Part shown: positions 25,138-35,370 of the stretch, one piece after another
Layout: the number at the start of each line of letters is the position of its first letter
How positions within the stretch are numbered: the stretch's first letter is position 1
From: Candidatus Terasakiella magnetica
Lineage (GTDB): Bacteria > Pseudomonadota > Alphaproteobacteria > Rhodospirillales > Terasakiellaceae
Direction: 5' to 3'
Assembly (NCBI RefSeq): GCF_900093605.1
Contig: NZ_FLYE01000012.1
Span: 186,001 to 250,000 of the forward strand
DNA length: 64,000 bases
The notes under the pieces: generated by a model
Told to the model about the DNA's origin: nothing
Databases searched by the model: none
What the model saw: only the letters and a program-made list of their open reading frames with translations
Program-made: the position numbers and the translations under genes

Positions 25138-27009
25138 ATGAATACATTTGATGTGATTGTTATCGGTGGTGGACATGCTGGCTGCGAAGCAGCGGCGGCA
25201 AGTGCACGGATGGGGGCAAAGACCCTTCTGCTAACACAAAGATTAGACGCCATTGGCGAGATGTCGTGCAATCCAGCCATTGGCGGATTGGCGAAAGGCC
25301 ATCTGGTACGTGAAGTTGATGCGCTAGACGGGCTCATGGGCCGCGTTATTGATGAAGGCGGCATCCAGTTTCGCATGCTCAACCAATCTAAAGGTCCAGC
25401 TGTGCGCGGACCACGCGCCCAAGCAGACCGTAAGCTTTATAAGCAAGCCATGCAGGGCATCCTGTCTTCTTATGAAAATTTAGAGTTAATGGAAGGCACG
25501 GCTGAAGATCTGATCTTGTCAAAAGATGATAAACAGGTCACAGGTGTTGTGCTGGGTTCTGGTGAGTCCTTACAAGCTGGCTCGGTTATTCTAACCACAG
25601 GCACATTCCTTCATGGCTTGATCCATATTGGCAAAGAGACATGGCCTGCCGGGCGCATGGGCGATGAGCCTTCCATCGGTTTGGCAGAAACCTTGGCGCG
25701 CTTAAAGTTTGATCTGGGTCGCCTTAAAACAGGGACGCCTGCGCGCCTTGATGGCAAGACTATTGATTGGGATAGTCTGCAACGCCAAGATGGCGATACA
25801 CCACCCCAGCCGTTTTCTTTCTTAACAGACAAGATCACCACACCACAAATTCCCTGCTATATCACCCGCACGACAGAAGAAACTCACGAGATTATTCGCT
25901 CTAACATGGATCAGGCGCCAATTTATTCGGGCCAGATTCAGGGCAGGGGACCGCGTTATTGCCCCTCAATCGAAGATAAAGTGGTACGTTTTGCTGAAAA
26001 AAACAGCCACCAGATTTTCTTGGAGCCTGAAGGTCTCGATACAGATAGCGTGTATCCAAACGGTATTTCCACTTCTTTGCCGCGTGATGTACAGATGGCC
26101 TTTATGCGCTCCATTCCCGGATTGGAAAAAGTTGAGGCACTCAAACCCGCTTATGCCATTGAATATGATTTTGTTGATCCGCGCGAATTGTATGAGACGT
26201 TTGAGACCCGCAAAGTCTCCCACCTCTATTTTGCAGGCCAAATCAATGGCACAACAGGTTATGAAGAAGCCGCGGCCCAAGGTCTAATGGCAGGGGTGAA
26301 TGCGGCGCTTAAAGCATCTGGCAGTGCAGAGACCTTTATCTTTGATCGCGCAACCGCCTATATCGGCGTGTTAGCAGATGATTTGGTGACGAAGGGAACC
26401 AATGAGCCTTATCGTATGTTCACGTCTCGTGCAGAATATCGTTTGATTTTGCGCGCAGATAACGCAGACCAGCGTTTGACCCGTTTGGGAATGGATGTGG
26501 GCTGTATTTCTTCAAAACGGGCCATTGCTTTTGAAGCCAAGGACAAAGAGATTGCTGCGGCTAAACAGCGTATGTTTGAACTTAACGCCACACCGCAAGA
26601 ACTGGCGAAATTTAACATTAAGGTCAATATGGACGGTCAACGCCGTACAGCCATGGGGCTTTTGGCCTATCCCGACGTAACGCTTGATAAAGTCAAAGAG
26701 ATTTGGCCAGAGCTTGATAACATTACTGGGGTTGTGGCTGAACAAGTTGCCATCGAAGGGCGCTACGCAGGTTATCTGGAACGTCAAGAAGCTGATATTC
26801 GCGCCTTTAGACGTGATGAGTCGCTCAGCTTACCAGAAGATTTGGATTATATGTCCATTGATGGCATGTCTACTGAAGTGCGCAGTAAATTAGCAGAACA
26901 TAAACCCTCAACACTTGGGGCGGCAGCACGCATCTCGGGTATCACACCCGCCGCGCTGACGGCGTTGTTGAGTTACGTTAAACGAAAAAATTTTAACAAA
27001 GTCGCTTAA
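25138..27009 (+). CDS. mnmG: tRNA uridine-5-carboxymethylaminomethyl modification enzyme MnmG
   Basis: This FAD enzyme is the partner of MnmE in U34 tRNA modification. The protein of about 623 residues has the FAD site [21 protein letters not shown] at the start and [26 protein letters not shown]. It also shows [34 protein letters not shown] and [21 protein letters not shown] start it at ATG 25138 (MNTFDVIV), where the family begins. A TTG 36 bases upstream would add twelve residues of no family likeness. It follows mnmE and is followed by rsmG with a parS site between. Confidence 0.97.
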   Translation: MNTFDVIVIGGGHAGCEAAAASARMGAKTLLLTQRLDAIGEMSCNPAIGGLAKGHLVREVDALDGLMGRVIDEGGIQFRMLNQSKGPAVRGPRAQADRKLYKQAMQGILSSYENLELMEGTAEDLILSKDDKQVTGVVLGSGESLQAGSVILTTGTFLHGLIHIGKETWPAGRMGDEPSIGLAETLARLKFDLGRLKTGTPARLDGKTIDWDSLQRQDGDTPPQPFSFLTDKITTPQIPCYITRTTEETHEIIRSNMDQAPIYSGQIQGRGPRYCPSIEDKVVRFAEKNSHQIFLEPEGLDTDSVYPNGISTSLPRDVQMAFMRSIPGLEKVEALKPAYAIEYDFVDPRELYETFETRKVSHLYFAGQINGTTGYEEAAAQGLMAGVNAALKASGSAETFIFDRATAYIGVLADDLVTKGTNEPYRMFTSRAEYRLILRADNADQRLTRLGMDVGCISSKRAIAFEAKDKEIAAAKQRMFELNATPQELAKFNIKVNMDGQRRTAMGLLAYPDVTLDKVKEIWPELDNITGVVAEQVAIEGRYAGYLERQEADIRAFRRDESLSLPEDLDYMSIDGMSTEVRSKLAEHKPSTLGAAARISGITPAALTALLSYVKRKNFNKVA

Positions 27010-27026
27010 GGTTAAATTAATATGCT

Positions 27027-27042
27027 TGTTTCACGTGAAACA
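27027..27042. other. parS: parS site 3
   Basis: A perfect TGTTTCACGTGAAACA lies 17 bases after the mnmG stop, in the mnmG-rsmG gap. Confidence 0.95.
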
Positions 27043-27097
27043 AGGAGACCTTGGGCTGATTTTCAGGTAAAGTTTGTAGAATAAGATTTATATAGGG

Positions 27098-27721
27098 ATG
27101 AAAATGGGATTTTCTAAACAACAAGATCAATGGAATGCACTCAATGTTTCACGTGAAACATTGGATAAGCTGCAAGCCTATGCTGATCTGTTGGTGAAAT
27201 GGCAGGCCAAGATCAATCTGGTGAGTAACAGTACCTTGGATGATCTATGGAACCGTCATTTGTTAGATTCAGCTCAAATCTATCCTTATTTGCCTAAAGA
27301 CTGCAAAACACTGGTGGATATTGGCTGTGGAGCAGGGTTCCCGGGTATGGTTTTAGCGATCATGGGGGTCCCTGATGTGCATATGGTAGATTCCGATGCC
27401 CGCAAGATGGCCTTTGTGCGTGAAGTCTCGCGCATTACAGAAACGCCTGTCACTATTCATAATTGCCGAATCGACGACGTAAAAGAAAAGCATTTTGCTG
27501 ATGTGGTCACTTCACGGGCCTTAGCGACTCTGGAGAAACTCTTGGGTTTTTCAAGTGCTTTGAAAAAAGAAGACGCACGCTGTATTTTCCTCAAGGGAAA
27601 AAAGGCGGATGAAGAAATCATCGAAGCTCAAAATTCGTGGGATTTTGAGTGTGAAAGCAAAAGAAGTCTTTCTGACCCGCAAGGGCAGATTCTTATCATC
27701 GAAGGGATGACACGAAAATGA
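27098..27721 (+). CDS. rsmG: 16S rRNA (guanine527-N7)-methyltransferase RsmG
   Basis: This methylates G527 of 16S rRNA with S-adenosylmethionine. The 207-residue protein has NRHLLDSAQ, the SAM motif VDIGCGAGFPGMVLAI, HMVDSDARKMAFVREVSR and VTSRALATLEKLL. Its reading frame contains a parS site that encodes the residues NVSRETL. An ATG two codons later is another possible start. It overlaps parA by 4 bases (ATGA), as is usual in alphaproteobacteria. Confidence 0.97.
   Translation: MKMGFSKQQDQWNALNVSRETLDKLQAYADLLVKWQAKINLVSNSTLDDLWNRHLLDSAQIYPYLPKDCKTLVDIGCGAGFPGMVLAIMGVPDVHMVDSDARKMAFVREVSRITETPVTIHNCRIDDVKEKHFADVVTSRALATLEKLLGFSSALKKEDARCIFLKGKKADEEIIEAQNSWDFECESKRSLSDPQGQILIIEGMTRK
27145..27160. 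other. parS: parS site 4 (inside rsmG)
   Basis: A perfect TGTTTCACGTGAAACA lies within the coding sequence of rsmG near its 5' end, the classic position for parS in bacterial chromosomes. Confidence 0.95.
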
Positions 27722-28518
27722 CGGATCAAGCGACTGTGCAGGAGATACCGCGCATTATCGCCGTTGCAAACCAGAAGGGTGGGGTGGGTAAAACCACAAC
27801 GACCATCAATCTGGCAACGGCTTTGGCAGCTGTGGGTAAAAAGACATTGGTTTTGGATTTGGACCCGCAAGGTAATGCCAGCACCGGTTTGGGTGTGGGT
27901 CATGACCAGCGTGAGCGCAATGCCTATCATGTGTTGATGGGTGATATTGAGATGGATCAGGCCATTCAGGATAGTAATATCCCGAATTTGTCGATTATTC
28001 CGTCCGGTCCTGACCTGGCTGCGGCTGAAATTGAAATTCCCGAGCTTGATCGCCCGCAATTTTGCCTGCGCGAAGCCATTGGCGATGTTTCTGGCTATGA
28101 TTATGTGCTGATTGATTGCCCACCGGCTTTAGGGATGTTGACCATTAATGCCTTGGTGGCGTCAAATGCGGTGATGGTGCCCCTGCAATGTGAGTTCTTT
28201 GCCCTAGAAGGCATCACAGCACTGGTGAAAACCATTGAGCGCGTGAAGAAAAACTTCAACGCCACGCTCGATATCCAAGGCATCGTGCTGACCATGTTTG
28301 ATAAACGTAATAATTTGAGCGATATGGTTGCCAATGATGTGCGTGATTTCTTTGGTGAAAAAGTTTATGAGACGGTCATTCCACGAAATGTGCGTATTTC
28401 TGAAGCGCCATCCCATGGAAAACCTGTTCTTCTTTATGATCATAATTGTGCGGGATCAAAGGCTTATTTGCATCTCGCCAGTGAAGTATTAAAACGCGAA
28501 AACAGGAGCGCAGCATAA
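27718..28518 (+). CDS. parA: chromosome partitioning ATPase ParA (Soj)
   Basis: This Walker-type ATPase forms a nucleoid-bound gradient that moves ParB-parS complexes. The 266-residue protein has the deviant Walker A KGGVGKTTTTINLA, DLDPQGNASTGLG and DYVLIDCPPALG. It also shows the VPLQCEFFALEG block and RNVRISEAPSHGKPV. Its short N-terminus fits chromosomal ParA rather than plasmid ParA with a DNA-binding extension. It lies between rsmG and parB. Confidence 0.98.
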   Translation: MTDQATVQEIPRIIAVANQKGGVGKTTTTINLATALAAVGKKTLVLDLDPQGNASTGLGVGHDQRERNAYHVLMGDIEMDQAIQDSNIPNLSIIPSGPDLAAAEIEIPELDRPQFCLREAIGDVSGYDYVLIDCPPALGMLTINALVASNAVMVPLQCEFFALEGITALVKTIERVKKNFNATLDIQGIVLTMFDKRNNLSDMVANDVRDFFGEKVYETVIPRNVRISEAPSHGKPVLLYDHNCAGSKAYLHLASEVLKRENRSAA

Positions 28519-28521
28519 AAA

Positions 28522-29529
28522 ATGGCTAAAGATAAGAAACGCCGCAATCTGGGTCGTGGACTTTCAGCCCTTTTGGGGGAAGAAACCGCAAGTGTTGTTG
28601 AAGAACAGGATGTTAGCCCTGTTGCTGAAAGTGAAGCTTCAGAAACAGCTACTGTGGTTCCTTTTTCAAGTGGTAATCAAAAGACGGTCGCTATCAGCTT
28701 GTTATCACCGGGTAAATATCAGCCACGGACCAATTTTGAAGAAGAAGCCATTGAGGGTTTGGCCGATTCGATCCGTGAGAAGGGTATTTTACAGCCAATT
28801 TTGGTGCGCCCGCACCCTGATCGCAGCGGTGAATATGAGATTATCGCAGGTGAGCGTCGCTGGCAGGCTTCTCAAAAAGCCCAGCTGCATGAAGTTCCGG
28901 TCATCGTTAAAGAAATGGATGATCGCGACGCTGCTGAAATCGCTTTGGTGGAAAACCTGCAGCGCCAAGACCTGTCTCCTTTGGAAGAAGCTGAAGGCTA
29001 TAACCGTTTGATGGACGAATTTAGCCATACACAGGAAGCTTTATCCAAAGCTTTGGGTAAAAGTCGCTCCCATGTGGCTAATATGATGCGTCTTTTGGCC
29101 CTACCAAGTGATGTGAAGACCTATTTAGAAGATGGCTTGATCTCCACAGGCCATGCACGCGCCTTGTTAAACTGTGATGAACCTGCAGAAATTGCCAAAC
29201 AGATCATCAAGAAAGGCCTAAATGTTCGCCAAACTGAAAGCCTGGTGAAAACAGCCGGTGTTCAGGCACGCCCGAAGGTGAAAAAAGAAAAAGATGCAGA
29301 CACGGTCTTGCTTGAGCGTGACCTGACAGACTTACTTGGAGTTAAAGTCGACATCAAAGTGTCCAATAAAGGTGGGGCTTTGACGCTTCATTATTCCACA
29401 TTGGAACAGTTAGATGACCTGCTTCATCGTCTTAGCCATGGTCATCATGGCAAAGCCGAGCAAGAACAAGATAGCGACCTTGATCCTGTGAGCGAGTTTG
29501 ATATTGAAGCAGAACTTGAAAAACTCTGA
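28522..29529 (+). CDS. parB: chromosome partitioning CTPase ParB (Spo0J)
   Basis: This binds parS sites and spreads as a CTP-gated clamp. The 335-residue protein has the conserved start RRNLGRGLSALLGEE, the ParB/Srx domain with QPRTNFEEEAIEGLADSI and GERRWQAS and the ENLQRQDLSPLEEAEGY motif. A helix-turn-helix (about 170-200, LSKALGKSRSHVANMMRLLALP) and a C-terminal dimerisation part follow. It is three bases after parA. A terminator follows. Four likely targets lie in this window at 18571-27160. Confidence 0.98.
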   Translation: MAKDKKRRNLGRGLSALLGEETASVVEEQDVSPVAESEASETATVVPFSSGNQKTVAISLLSPGKYQPRTNFEEEAIEGLADSIREKGILQPILVRPHPDRSGEYEIIAGERRWQASQKAQLHEVPVIVKEMDDRDAAEIALVENLQRQDLSPLEEAEGYNRLMDEFSHTQEALSKALGKSRSHVANMMRLLALPSDVKTYLEDGLISTGHARALLNCDEPAEIAKQIIKKGLNVRQTESLVKTAGVQARPKVKKEKDADTVLLERDLTDLLGVKVDIKVSNKGGALTLHYSTLEQLDDLLHRLSHGHHGKAEQEQDSDLDPVSEFDIEAELEKL

Positions 29530-29550
29530 ATTATCAACATTCTATCAATA

Positions 29551-29585
29551 AAAAAGAGGCTCATATATTTGAGCCTCTTTTTTTA
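29551..29585 (+). terminator. Rho-independent terminator after parB
   Basis: AAAGAGGCTCA (29553-29563) pairs with TGAGCCTCTTT (29570-29580) and is followed by a T-run. It also faces the convergent GNAT gene and may work for both. Confidence 0.92.
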
Positions 29586-29591
29586 TGGGTC

Positions 29592-30098
29592 TTAAAGTTT
29601 AAGTCTGAGCTTTTCTTCCTGCACTTGAGGGCCCCATTGAGATTGTAAAAGGGACTCTTCAAGCTCAAATCCGCATGATCGATAGAGTGTTCCAGCAGGC
29701 TCTAACCCTTTTAGGGTCCAAAGATAGAGCGAGGAAAACTGGCGATCTCTGGCAAAACCAAGGGCACAATTTAATAACAATTGGCCAAAACCTTGCCCGC
29801 GCACAGTTTCATCAAGAATGAACCATCTTAAATGTGCACCGTCTTTTTTTGCGCGAGAGCCATCAAGGGTAATAGAGCCAAAGAATTGACTGTCTTTTGT
29901 AAGGGACCAGATTTGTGAATTGAGTGGTTGATAAGTTTCCATGAAGTTGGAAAGTTCTGTGGCGACTTTACATTCGAAAAACTTTCCGAAATTCCACTCC
30001 TTGGCATAGTTTTCTCCATGTTGGCGAGTGACCCATCCAACAAGACCCTTTTGGTAGCCGGTTTTGATCTGAAATCCGTTTTTTTGCTCTATCATCAT
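29592..30098 (-). CDS. GNAT family N-acetyltransferase
   Basis: The 168-residue protein has the acetyl-CoA-binding motif A RGQGFGQLLLNCALGFAR (about 106-123) and the motif B region LYRSCGFELEES. The start resembles the acetyltransferase half of MarR-GNAT fusion proteins (GLVGWVTRQHGENYAKEWNFG), but no MarR domain is attached. It should transfer an acetyl group from acetyl-CoA to an amine. The substrate is unknown. It diverges from the LysR gene with about 100 bases between, so the regulator may control it (inference). Confidence 0.88.
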   Translation of the reverse strand: MMIEQKNGFQIKTGYQKGLVGWVTRQHGENYAKEWNFGKFFECKVATELSNFMETYQPLNSQIWSLTKDSQFFGSITLDGSRAKKDGAHLRWFILDETVRGQGFGQLLLNCALGFARDRQFSSLYLWTLKGLEPAGTLYRSCGFELEESLLQSQWGPQVQEEKLRLKL

Positions 30099-30196
30099 CT
30101 ATCTTGCAAATATGCATAATTAATTGAAGTTATATCTAGATTATCATGCAAAAAAATGGCATTAAATAGGAAATATAGCAATTTAGGAATGCAAAA

Positions 30197-31087
30197 ATGC
30201 AAAACTGGGATGATTTACGGTTTTTTCTAACGGTTGCCCGTAATGGGAGCTTCTCTGCGGCGGCTGAGAGCCTGTCTGTAAACGCCTCAACAGTGGGTCG
30301 TCGCATTGATCAGCTTGAAATTAATCTCAAATGTAAGCTGTTTGACCGTCAACGCTATGGCATGACCCTTACACCAGATGGACGCCACCTTCTTGATCAT
30401 GTCCAGAAAATGGAAAAATCTGCTCTTGATCTTGACTCAATGGTGAAGGGAAGTGATGAAGCGTTAAATGGTCAGGTGCGTATTTCCGTGACTGATGGGT
30501 TAGGCTCTTTTTGGTTAACGCCAAATTTGGCGAATTTTCAAAGAGACTATCCGCAAATCTCTTTAGAGGTGATGAGTGAAAGTCATTTTGTCGATCTTGC
30601 TGCACGTGAAGCTGATATTGCTATCCGTTTAAGTGAACCAACACAAAATGCGTTGAAAATACGCAAAGTCGGGATGATGAAGTTTCATGTTTTTGCGGCT
30701 CCTGCTTATTTGGATGGTTTTGGTATGCCAAGCAGTTGGGCTGATTTAAAAGGTCATAAGCTGGTTGATTATTTGGGTTATCAAGAAAGTAAGGCGCTTT
30801 CTTTATGGCAGGAAACAGTGAAAAATCATGACAATGTGGTGTTTCAAACCAATAGTGCCATGAGTTTTGTCAGTGCGCTGCGCAGTGGCATGGGAATCGG
30901 CATGTTGCCGCAGTTTTATCGCCATACGGTCAGTGATTTGATCATCGTTGATTTACCTACAGACCTGTTTGAGATGCCAATTTATCTGGTGACCCATGAA
31001 GAAACCAGCCAAACAGCACGGATCAAGGCCGTAAAAGATTATATAAATGATCTATTTGACCGTGACCGTAAGAGTTGGTTCAGTTGA
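30197..31087 (+). CDS. LysR family transcriptional regulator
   Basis: The 296-residue protein has a winged helix-turn-helix at the start (WDDLRFFLTVARNGSFSAAAESLSVNASTVGRRIDQLE). A periplasmic-binding-protein-like effector domain (about 90-296) follows. Its ligand is unknown. LysR proteins often regulate the divergent gene, here a GNAT acetyltransferase, and themselves. It is followed by holA on the other strand. Confidence 0.92.
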   Translation: MQNWDDLRFFLTVARNGSFSAAAESLSVNASTVGRRIDQLEINLKCKLFDRQRYGMTLTPDGRHLLDHVQKMEKSALDLDSMVKGSDEALNGQVRISVTDGLGSFWLTPNLANFQRDYPQISLEVMSESHFVDLAAREADIAIRLSEPTQNALKIRKVGMMKFHVFAAPAYLDGFGMPSSWADLKGHKLVDYLGYQESKALSLWQETVKNHDNVVFQTNSAMSFVSALRSGMGIGMLPQFYRHTVSDLIIVDLPTDLFEMPIYLVTHEETSQTARIKAVKDYINDLFDRDRKSWFS

Positions 31088-31119
31088 TTGAATTTATTAA
31101 CAAATGGTTAATGTTTAGA

Positions 31120-32148
31120 TTAACGCCGTGCGCGTGCTGCTTGGGCAATACGCATTAAGGCCCGTGAACAGACAGTTTCGGGTGGGTTTCCGGTGACTTT
31201 ACAGTGCGCTTCGGCCTGGGTGATGACTTCCAAGGCCATGGCAATACGTGGCAGGTTCCAGGAACCAAGCTGTTTCTTAAAGGCAGGTGCCTGTTTGAAA
31301 ATAACCGGAGGGCGTAGTTTTCTCATAGCGTCATCTACACCAAGGCCTTTTTGCATGGCACCTTTGGCTAAATGCAGGCGATGGAAATGGCGCGCGAGCA
31401 TTCTTAAGATCATGATCGGTTGGTTGCCTTCATCAAAACAACGCATAAGCGCGGTTTCAAGGCTGGCATGATCACCATTTCCTGCCGACATAATCACATT
31501 ATCCAGGGAAAAGGCACCGCTATCACCCACACAGGCCATGGCATGTTCCATGGTGACGCTGGTTTCATCGCCCATGTAAATGGCAAGTTTTTCCAGCTCC
31601 CCACGGCTGACTTGGCGATCAGAGCCTAAATGATTAAGCAGATAGCCCATGGCGTCGCGATCAGCATTAAGCCCATGTTTTTGCAAAGATTCCCGAATGA
31701 CATCTGAAAGATTACGCCCCTCATCACCATAACAGGCCACCGCTGCAGCAATGGTTTTGTTAGATTCAAAGAGTTTGCGCAAAGAAGAGCGTGCACTTAA
31801 CTCCCCACCTTCTAACACGATCACCGCATCACCGATGGGATCAGACAGATAGGATTTAAAAGCAGAAGTCAGGCTATCAGCAGCATCTTGAATGCGAATA
31901 AAGCGACGTCCACCTGTTAAAGACATGGCAGCGGCCTCATCCGCGATAAGAGCAGGATCACTCTTAATGTCTGAGGCTTGTAAAATAACGCTGTTAAACG
32001 GGTCGTTAATATCGTCTAAGACTGCATGAGCAAGGGCCTTAGAGCGTTCAAACACAAGGCCTTGGTCTGGCCCAAAAAGCAAAATACAGCGCACATCACG
32101 CGGTGGGCTTTTAATAAAACCATCGGCTTTGCCTGCGCTTATTTTCAT
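31120..32148 (-). CDS. holA: DNA polymerase III delta subunit
   Basis: This is the clamp-loader delta subunit, which opens the beta clamp. The 342-residue protein begins with KISAGKADGFIKSPP and shows CILLFGPDQGLVFERS, the usual degenerate P-loop region. The GGELSARSSLRKLFES block follows, and helical domains end with ARALMRIAQAARARR. In alphaproteobacteria it commonly follows leuS and lptE, as here. lptE ends 16 bases before its start. Confidence 0.95.
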   Translation of the reverse strand: MKISAGKADGFIKSPPRDVRCILLFGPDQGLVFERSKALAHAVLDDINDPFNSVILQASDIKSDPALIADEAAAMSLTGGRRFIRIQDAADSLTSAFKSYLSDPIGDAVIVLEGGELSARSSLRKLFESNKTIAAAVACYGDEGRNLSDVIRESLQKHGLNADRDAMGYLLNHLGSDRQVSRGELEKLAIYMGDETSVTMEHAMACVGDSGAFSLDNVIMSAGNGDHASLETALMRCFDEGNQPIMILRMLARHFHRLHLAKGAMQKGLGVDDAMRKLRPPVIFKQAPAFKKQLGSWNLPRIAMALEVITQAEAHCKVTGNPPETVCSRALMRIAQAARARR

Positions 32149-32163
32149 GGAAATTTCAGCCTG

Positions 32164-32691
32164 TTATTTATCTTCTTCAGGTTTTGCATTCAACAGGTGG
32201 ACAGCAATACGGCGATGAATGTCCGTTGCAACCTGCTTAATTGCACGAAGACGGGCATCACGGCGGGCAAATTCGGTGCCTGTAGGAGAGGTGAGGATAT
32301 TGTAACTCACAACAGATTGACTGGTTCCGGAAAGTTTATTATTTCCGGTGAGATTAAATTTTGCATTAACAATTAGGTTAGTACGTGTGGCAAATTCGTC
32401 TTTACCAATGCCTAGACCTGCACTGCTCTCTGAATAATATACTGCTAAACGATATTTGGGATTACGGGGTCGTCCCTTTGTGTTGAAAAGGGCGAGCAGT
32501 TCATTATGCAGTAACTGGCCTTCACGGTCTTCAATTTCATCAATCCAGACAGTGGATAAGGCCTGAGACATAGCAATATTTTGCGCAGTTTTGCGTTTGC
32601 CATGCAAAGGCTGATAGCCACAAGCCCCAAGGCTAATGGCTATAGCAAGAAAACAGGTCAGTTTAATAAGATGATTTTTATGCAACGACAT
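32164..32691 (-). CDS. lptE: LPS-assembly lipoprotein LptE
   Basis: LptE partners LptD to insert lipopolysaccharide into the outer membrane. The protein of about 175 residues has a signal peptide and lipobox ([12 protein letters not shown]), where the Cys is lipidated. The family's GYQPLYG-like mature start, NELLALFN and DRRIAVHLL blocks follow. The start is placed at the ATG inside the end of leuS (32691), because the signal peptide then begins [14 protein letters not shown] 24 bases upstream is less likely. It lies between leuS and holA on one transcript. Confidence 0.92.
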   Translation of the reverse strand: MSLHKNHLIKLTCFLAIAISLGACGYQPLHGKRKTAQNIAMSQALSTVWIDEIEDREGQLLHNELLALFNTKGRPRNPKYRLAVYYSESSAGLGIGKDEFATRTNLIVNAKFNLTGNNKLSGTSQSVVSYNILTSPTGTEFARRDARLRAIKQVATDIHRRIAVHLLNAKPEEDK

Positions 32692-35245
32692 TGATAATCC
32701 GATTCGGTACCACAATCACTTTCTTAGGGGCTTTGCCATCCAAAACAGCTTGCACTTTTTCTGAGGCTAAAGCCAGTTTTTCAATCTCTTTTGGGTCCAT
32801 ATCTTTTGGAACTTCAAGCTGATCACGGCGCTTACCATTGATTTGGATGGGCAGAATAACTGAATCTTCAACCAGCAGACTTTCATCGGCAACAGGCCAG
32901 TCAACTTCACATAAAATGGTGTCATGACCTAACTCTGCCCAAAGCTCAGCAGCGATATGGGGTGTCATAGGCGCAATTAAGCGCACAAGATATTCATAAC
33001 CTTCGCGCAAGACCCATGAATCATCACCTTCAACACCGTCCATATTCCCCAGTGTGTTTGTGAGTTCACGCAAGCGCGCAACCGCTTTGTTGAAATGGAA
33101 ACGGCTTAAATCTTCTGTAATAGCAGCCACTGTTTTATGAACTTGTGCGCGAATCTTTTGAGCATTTTCAGAAAGTGTGGCCGGTTGGGCTGAGCCTTTT
33201 GGCGCAAATGGGGCTTTTGGCTCGGTAATCAGGCGCCAAAGACGATTAAGATAGCGCCAAGACCCATCAACACCGCTGTCTGTCCATTCTAAATCACGCT
33301 CAGGCGGGCTGTCAGAAAGCATAAAGAGGCGCGCGGTATCCGCACCATAAGATGAAATGATCAATTCAGGATCAACAACATTCTTTTTGGATTTAGACAT
33401 TTTAATGGAGGCCCCGACGTCAACGTCACGACCATCATCTTTATGAACCAGTTTGCCAGCGTCACCTTCAACCGCATCACTGGGTAACATCCAGTTGCCA
33501 TCGGCATCTTTATAAGTCTCGTGGCAGATCATCCCTTGAGTGAGAAGACCAGAAAAGGGTTCTTCAGCAGAGAGATAGCCGCATTTCTTCATAGCGCGCG
33601 TGAAGAAACGGGAATAAAGCAGATGAAGGACGGCATGTTCCACGCCACCGATATATTGATCGACCGACATCCAGTAATCAGCAGCTGATTTATCAATGCC
33701 ATTTTCGGATTTTGGTGAGCAATAGCGCGCAAAATACCAAGAAGACTCAAAGAATGTATCAAATGTATCTGTTTCACGCGTTGCGGCCTTGCCACAGGTG
33801 GGGCAATCAACATTTTTCCAGGTTGGATGATGATCCAGCGGGTTGCCCGGTTTATCAAAAGTGACGTCTTCTGGGAGGGTTACGGGCAAATCTTCAGCTG
33901 GTACTTCAACAATGCCGCAATCCTCACAATGGATCACAGGAATAGGACAACCCCAGTAACGTTGGCGTGAAACACCCCAATCGCGCAGGCGATAGTTGGT
34001 TTCTTTCTCACCAATCTGTAAATCAGCGCATTTGGCAAAAATGGCTTTTTTAGCCTCAGGCACCGTCATACCCGTCATGAAATCAGAATTGATCATGACG
34101 CCCTCATCGGTGAAAGCTTCATTTTCAATGGTGAATTCTTCTGGCTTTTCCATCTCTTTTGGCGCAACCACGGGCACAACAGGCAGGTCATATTTGCGGG
34201 CGAAATCAAGGTCGCGTTGATCACCACTTGGGCAGCCAAAGACAGCGCCTGTGCCATATTCCATCAAGACAAAGTTGGCGACATAGATGGGGAGTTCCCA
34301 GTTGTCGTCCAGTGGGTGTTTAACTTTCAGGCCCGTATCAATGCCTTTTTTCTCTGCCTTTTCGATGGCTTCTTCAGACGTCCCCATCTTGTTGCATTCT
34401 TCAATGAAGGTCTGAAGATCAGGATTATTTTCAGCCAATTCAGTTGCCAGTGGATGGTTGGCAGAAATGGCGCAAAAAGAGGCCCCATAAAGCGTGTCTG
34501 GACGAGTCGTATAAACTTCAAGAGAATCGGCGCGATCAACCAATTGCCATTTCAGGCGCATCCCTTCGGATTTACCAATCCAGTTTTCCTGCATGGTGCG
34601 GACTTTTTCCGGCCAGCGGTCTAAATCTTTCAGCGCGACTCGCAGGTCTTCGGCGAAATCGGTGATTTTTAAGAACCATTGGTTCAGCTTGCGACGCTCA
34701 ACCGGAACGCCAGAGCGCCAACCACAGCCATCAACAACTTGCTCATTTGCCAGTACCGTATTTTCCACCGGATCCCAGTTCACCCAGCTTTCTTTGCGAT
34801 AGACCAGATCGTTTTTGAGAAAATCGAGGAACATTTTTTGTTCATGCTGGTAATATTCTGGATCACACGTGGCAATTTCGCGATCCCAGTCATAAGACAG
34901 GCCCATGGTTTTGAGCTGGCCGCGCATGTCTTCGATATTTTTATGGGTCCATTTCCCGGGATGAACGCCTGCATCCATGGCGGCATTTTCAGCCGGCAGA
35001 CCAAAGGCATCCCAACCCATGGGGTGAAGTACGTTAAAGCCTTGGGCTTTTTTATAACGCGCGACAACATCACCAAGGGTGTAGTTGCGTACATGGCCCA
35101 TATGGATACGCCCACTGGGGTAGGGGAACATCTCTAAAACATAGTATTTTTCTTTAGAGGTATCTTCAGTGACTTTAAATGTGGCGTTTTCATCCCAGTA
35201 GGACTGCCATTTAGATTCGGTTTCTTTAAAGTTATAACGGGCCAT
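32678..35245 (-). CDS. leuS: leucyl-tRNA synthetase
   Basis: This charges tRNA-Leu. The 855-residue protein has the HIGH motif as HMGH in [20 protein letters not shown], the KMSKS motif in [16 protein letters not shown] and CysXXCys zinc pairs (CEDCG and CPTCGK). The CP1 editing domain shows [12 protein letters not shown]. In the second editing motif the usual PAHDQRD is PSGDQRD: the Asp is kept and the His is a Gly. The gene overlaps lptE by 14 bases. The order leuS-lptE-holA is well conserved. Confidence 0.98.
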   Translation of the reverse strand: MARYNFKETESKWQSYWDENATFKVTEDTSKEKYYVLEMFPYPSGRIHMGHVRNYTLGDVVARYKKAQGFNVLHPMGWDAFGLPAENAAMDAGVHPGKWTHKNIEDMRGQLKTMGLSYDWDREIATCDPEYYQHEQKMFLDFLKNDLVYRKESWVNWDPVENTVLANEQVVDGCGWRSGVPVERRKLNQWFLKITDFAEDLRVALKDLDRWPEKVRTMQENWIGKSEGMRLKWQLVDRADSLEVYTTRPDTLYGASFCAISANHPLATELAENNPDLQTFIEECNKMGTSEEAIEKAEKKGIDTGLKVKHPLDDNWELPIYVANFVLMEYGTGAVFGCPSGDQRDLDFARKYDLPVVPVVAPKEMEKPEEFTIENEAFTDEGVMINSDFMTGMTVPEAKKAIFAKCADLQIGEKETNYRLRDWGVSRQRYWGCPIPVIHCEDCGIVEVPAEDLPVTLPEDVTFDKPGNPLDHHPTWKNVDCPTCGKAATRETDTFDTFFESSWYFARYCSPKSENGIDKSAADYWMSVDQYIGGVEHAVLHLLYSRFFTRAMKKCGYLSAEEPFSGLLTQGMICHETYKDADGNWMLPSDAVEGDAGKLVHKDDGRDVDVGASIKMSKSKKNVVDPELIISSYGADTARLFMLSDSPPERDLEWTDSGVDGSWRYLNRLWRLITEPKAPFAPKGSAQPATLSENAQKIRAQVHKTVAAITEDLSRFHFNKAVARLRELTNTLGNMDGVEGDDSWVLREGYEYLVRLIAPMTPHIAAELWAELGHDTILCEVDWPVADESLLVEDSVILPIQINGKRRDQLEVPKDMDPKEIEKLALASEKVQAVLDGKAPKKVIVVPNRIINVVA

Positions 35246-35317
35246 GGTTGTTCTTTTTAATCGTATGTCTGTTTTCTTCTTTGAAAAACTTTGAAGAAAA
35301 CAGGTCTGTTAAAAGGA

Positions 35318-35347
35318 AAAGCCCCCTTAAGACTTATAAGAGGGCGT
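35318..35347 (-). terminator. terminator between the DUF3576 gene and leuS
   Basis: GCCC-C-CTTA (35321-35329) pairs with TAAG-A-GGGC (35337-35345) with one mismatch. On the minus strand the hairpin is followed by TTTTCCTTTT. It ends the DUF3576 gene transcript and insulates leuS. Confidence 0.7.
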
Positions 35348-35370
35348 ATCGTATATATATAAGGTGTCTT

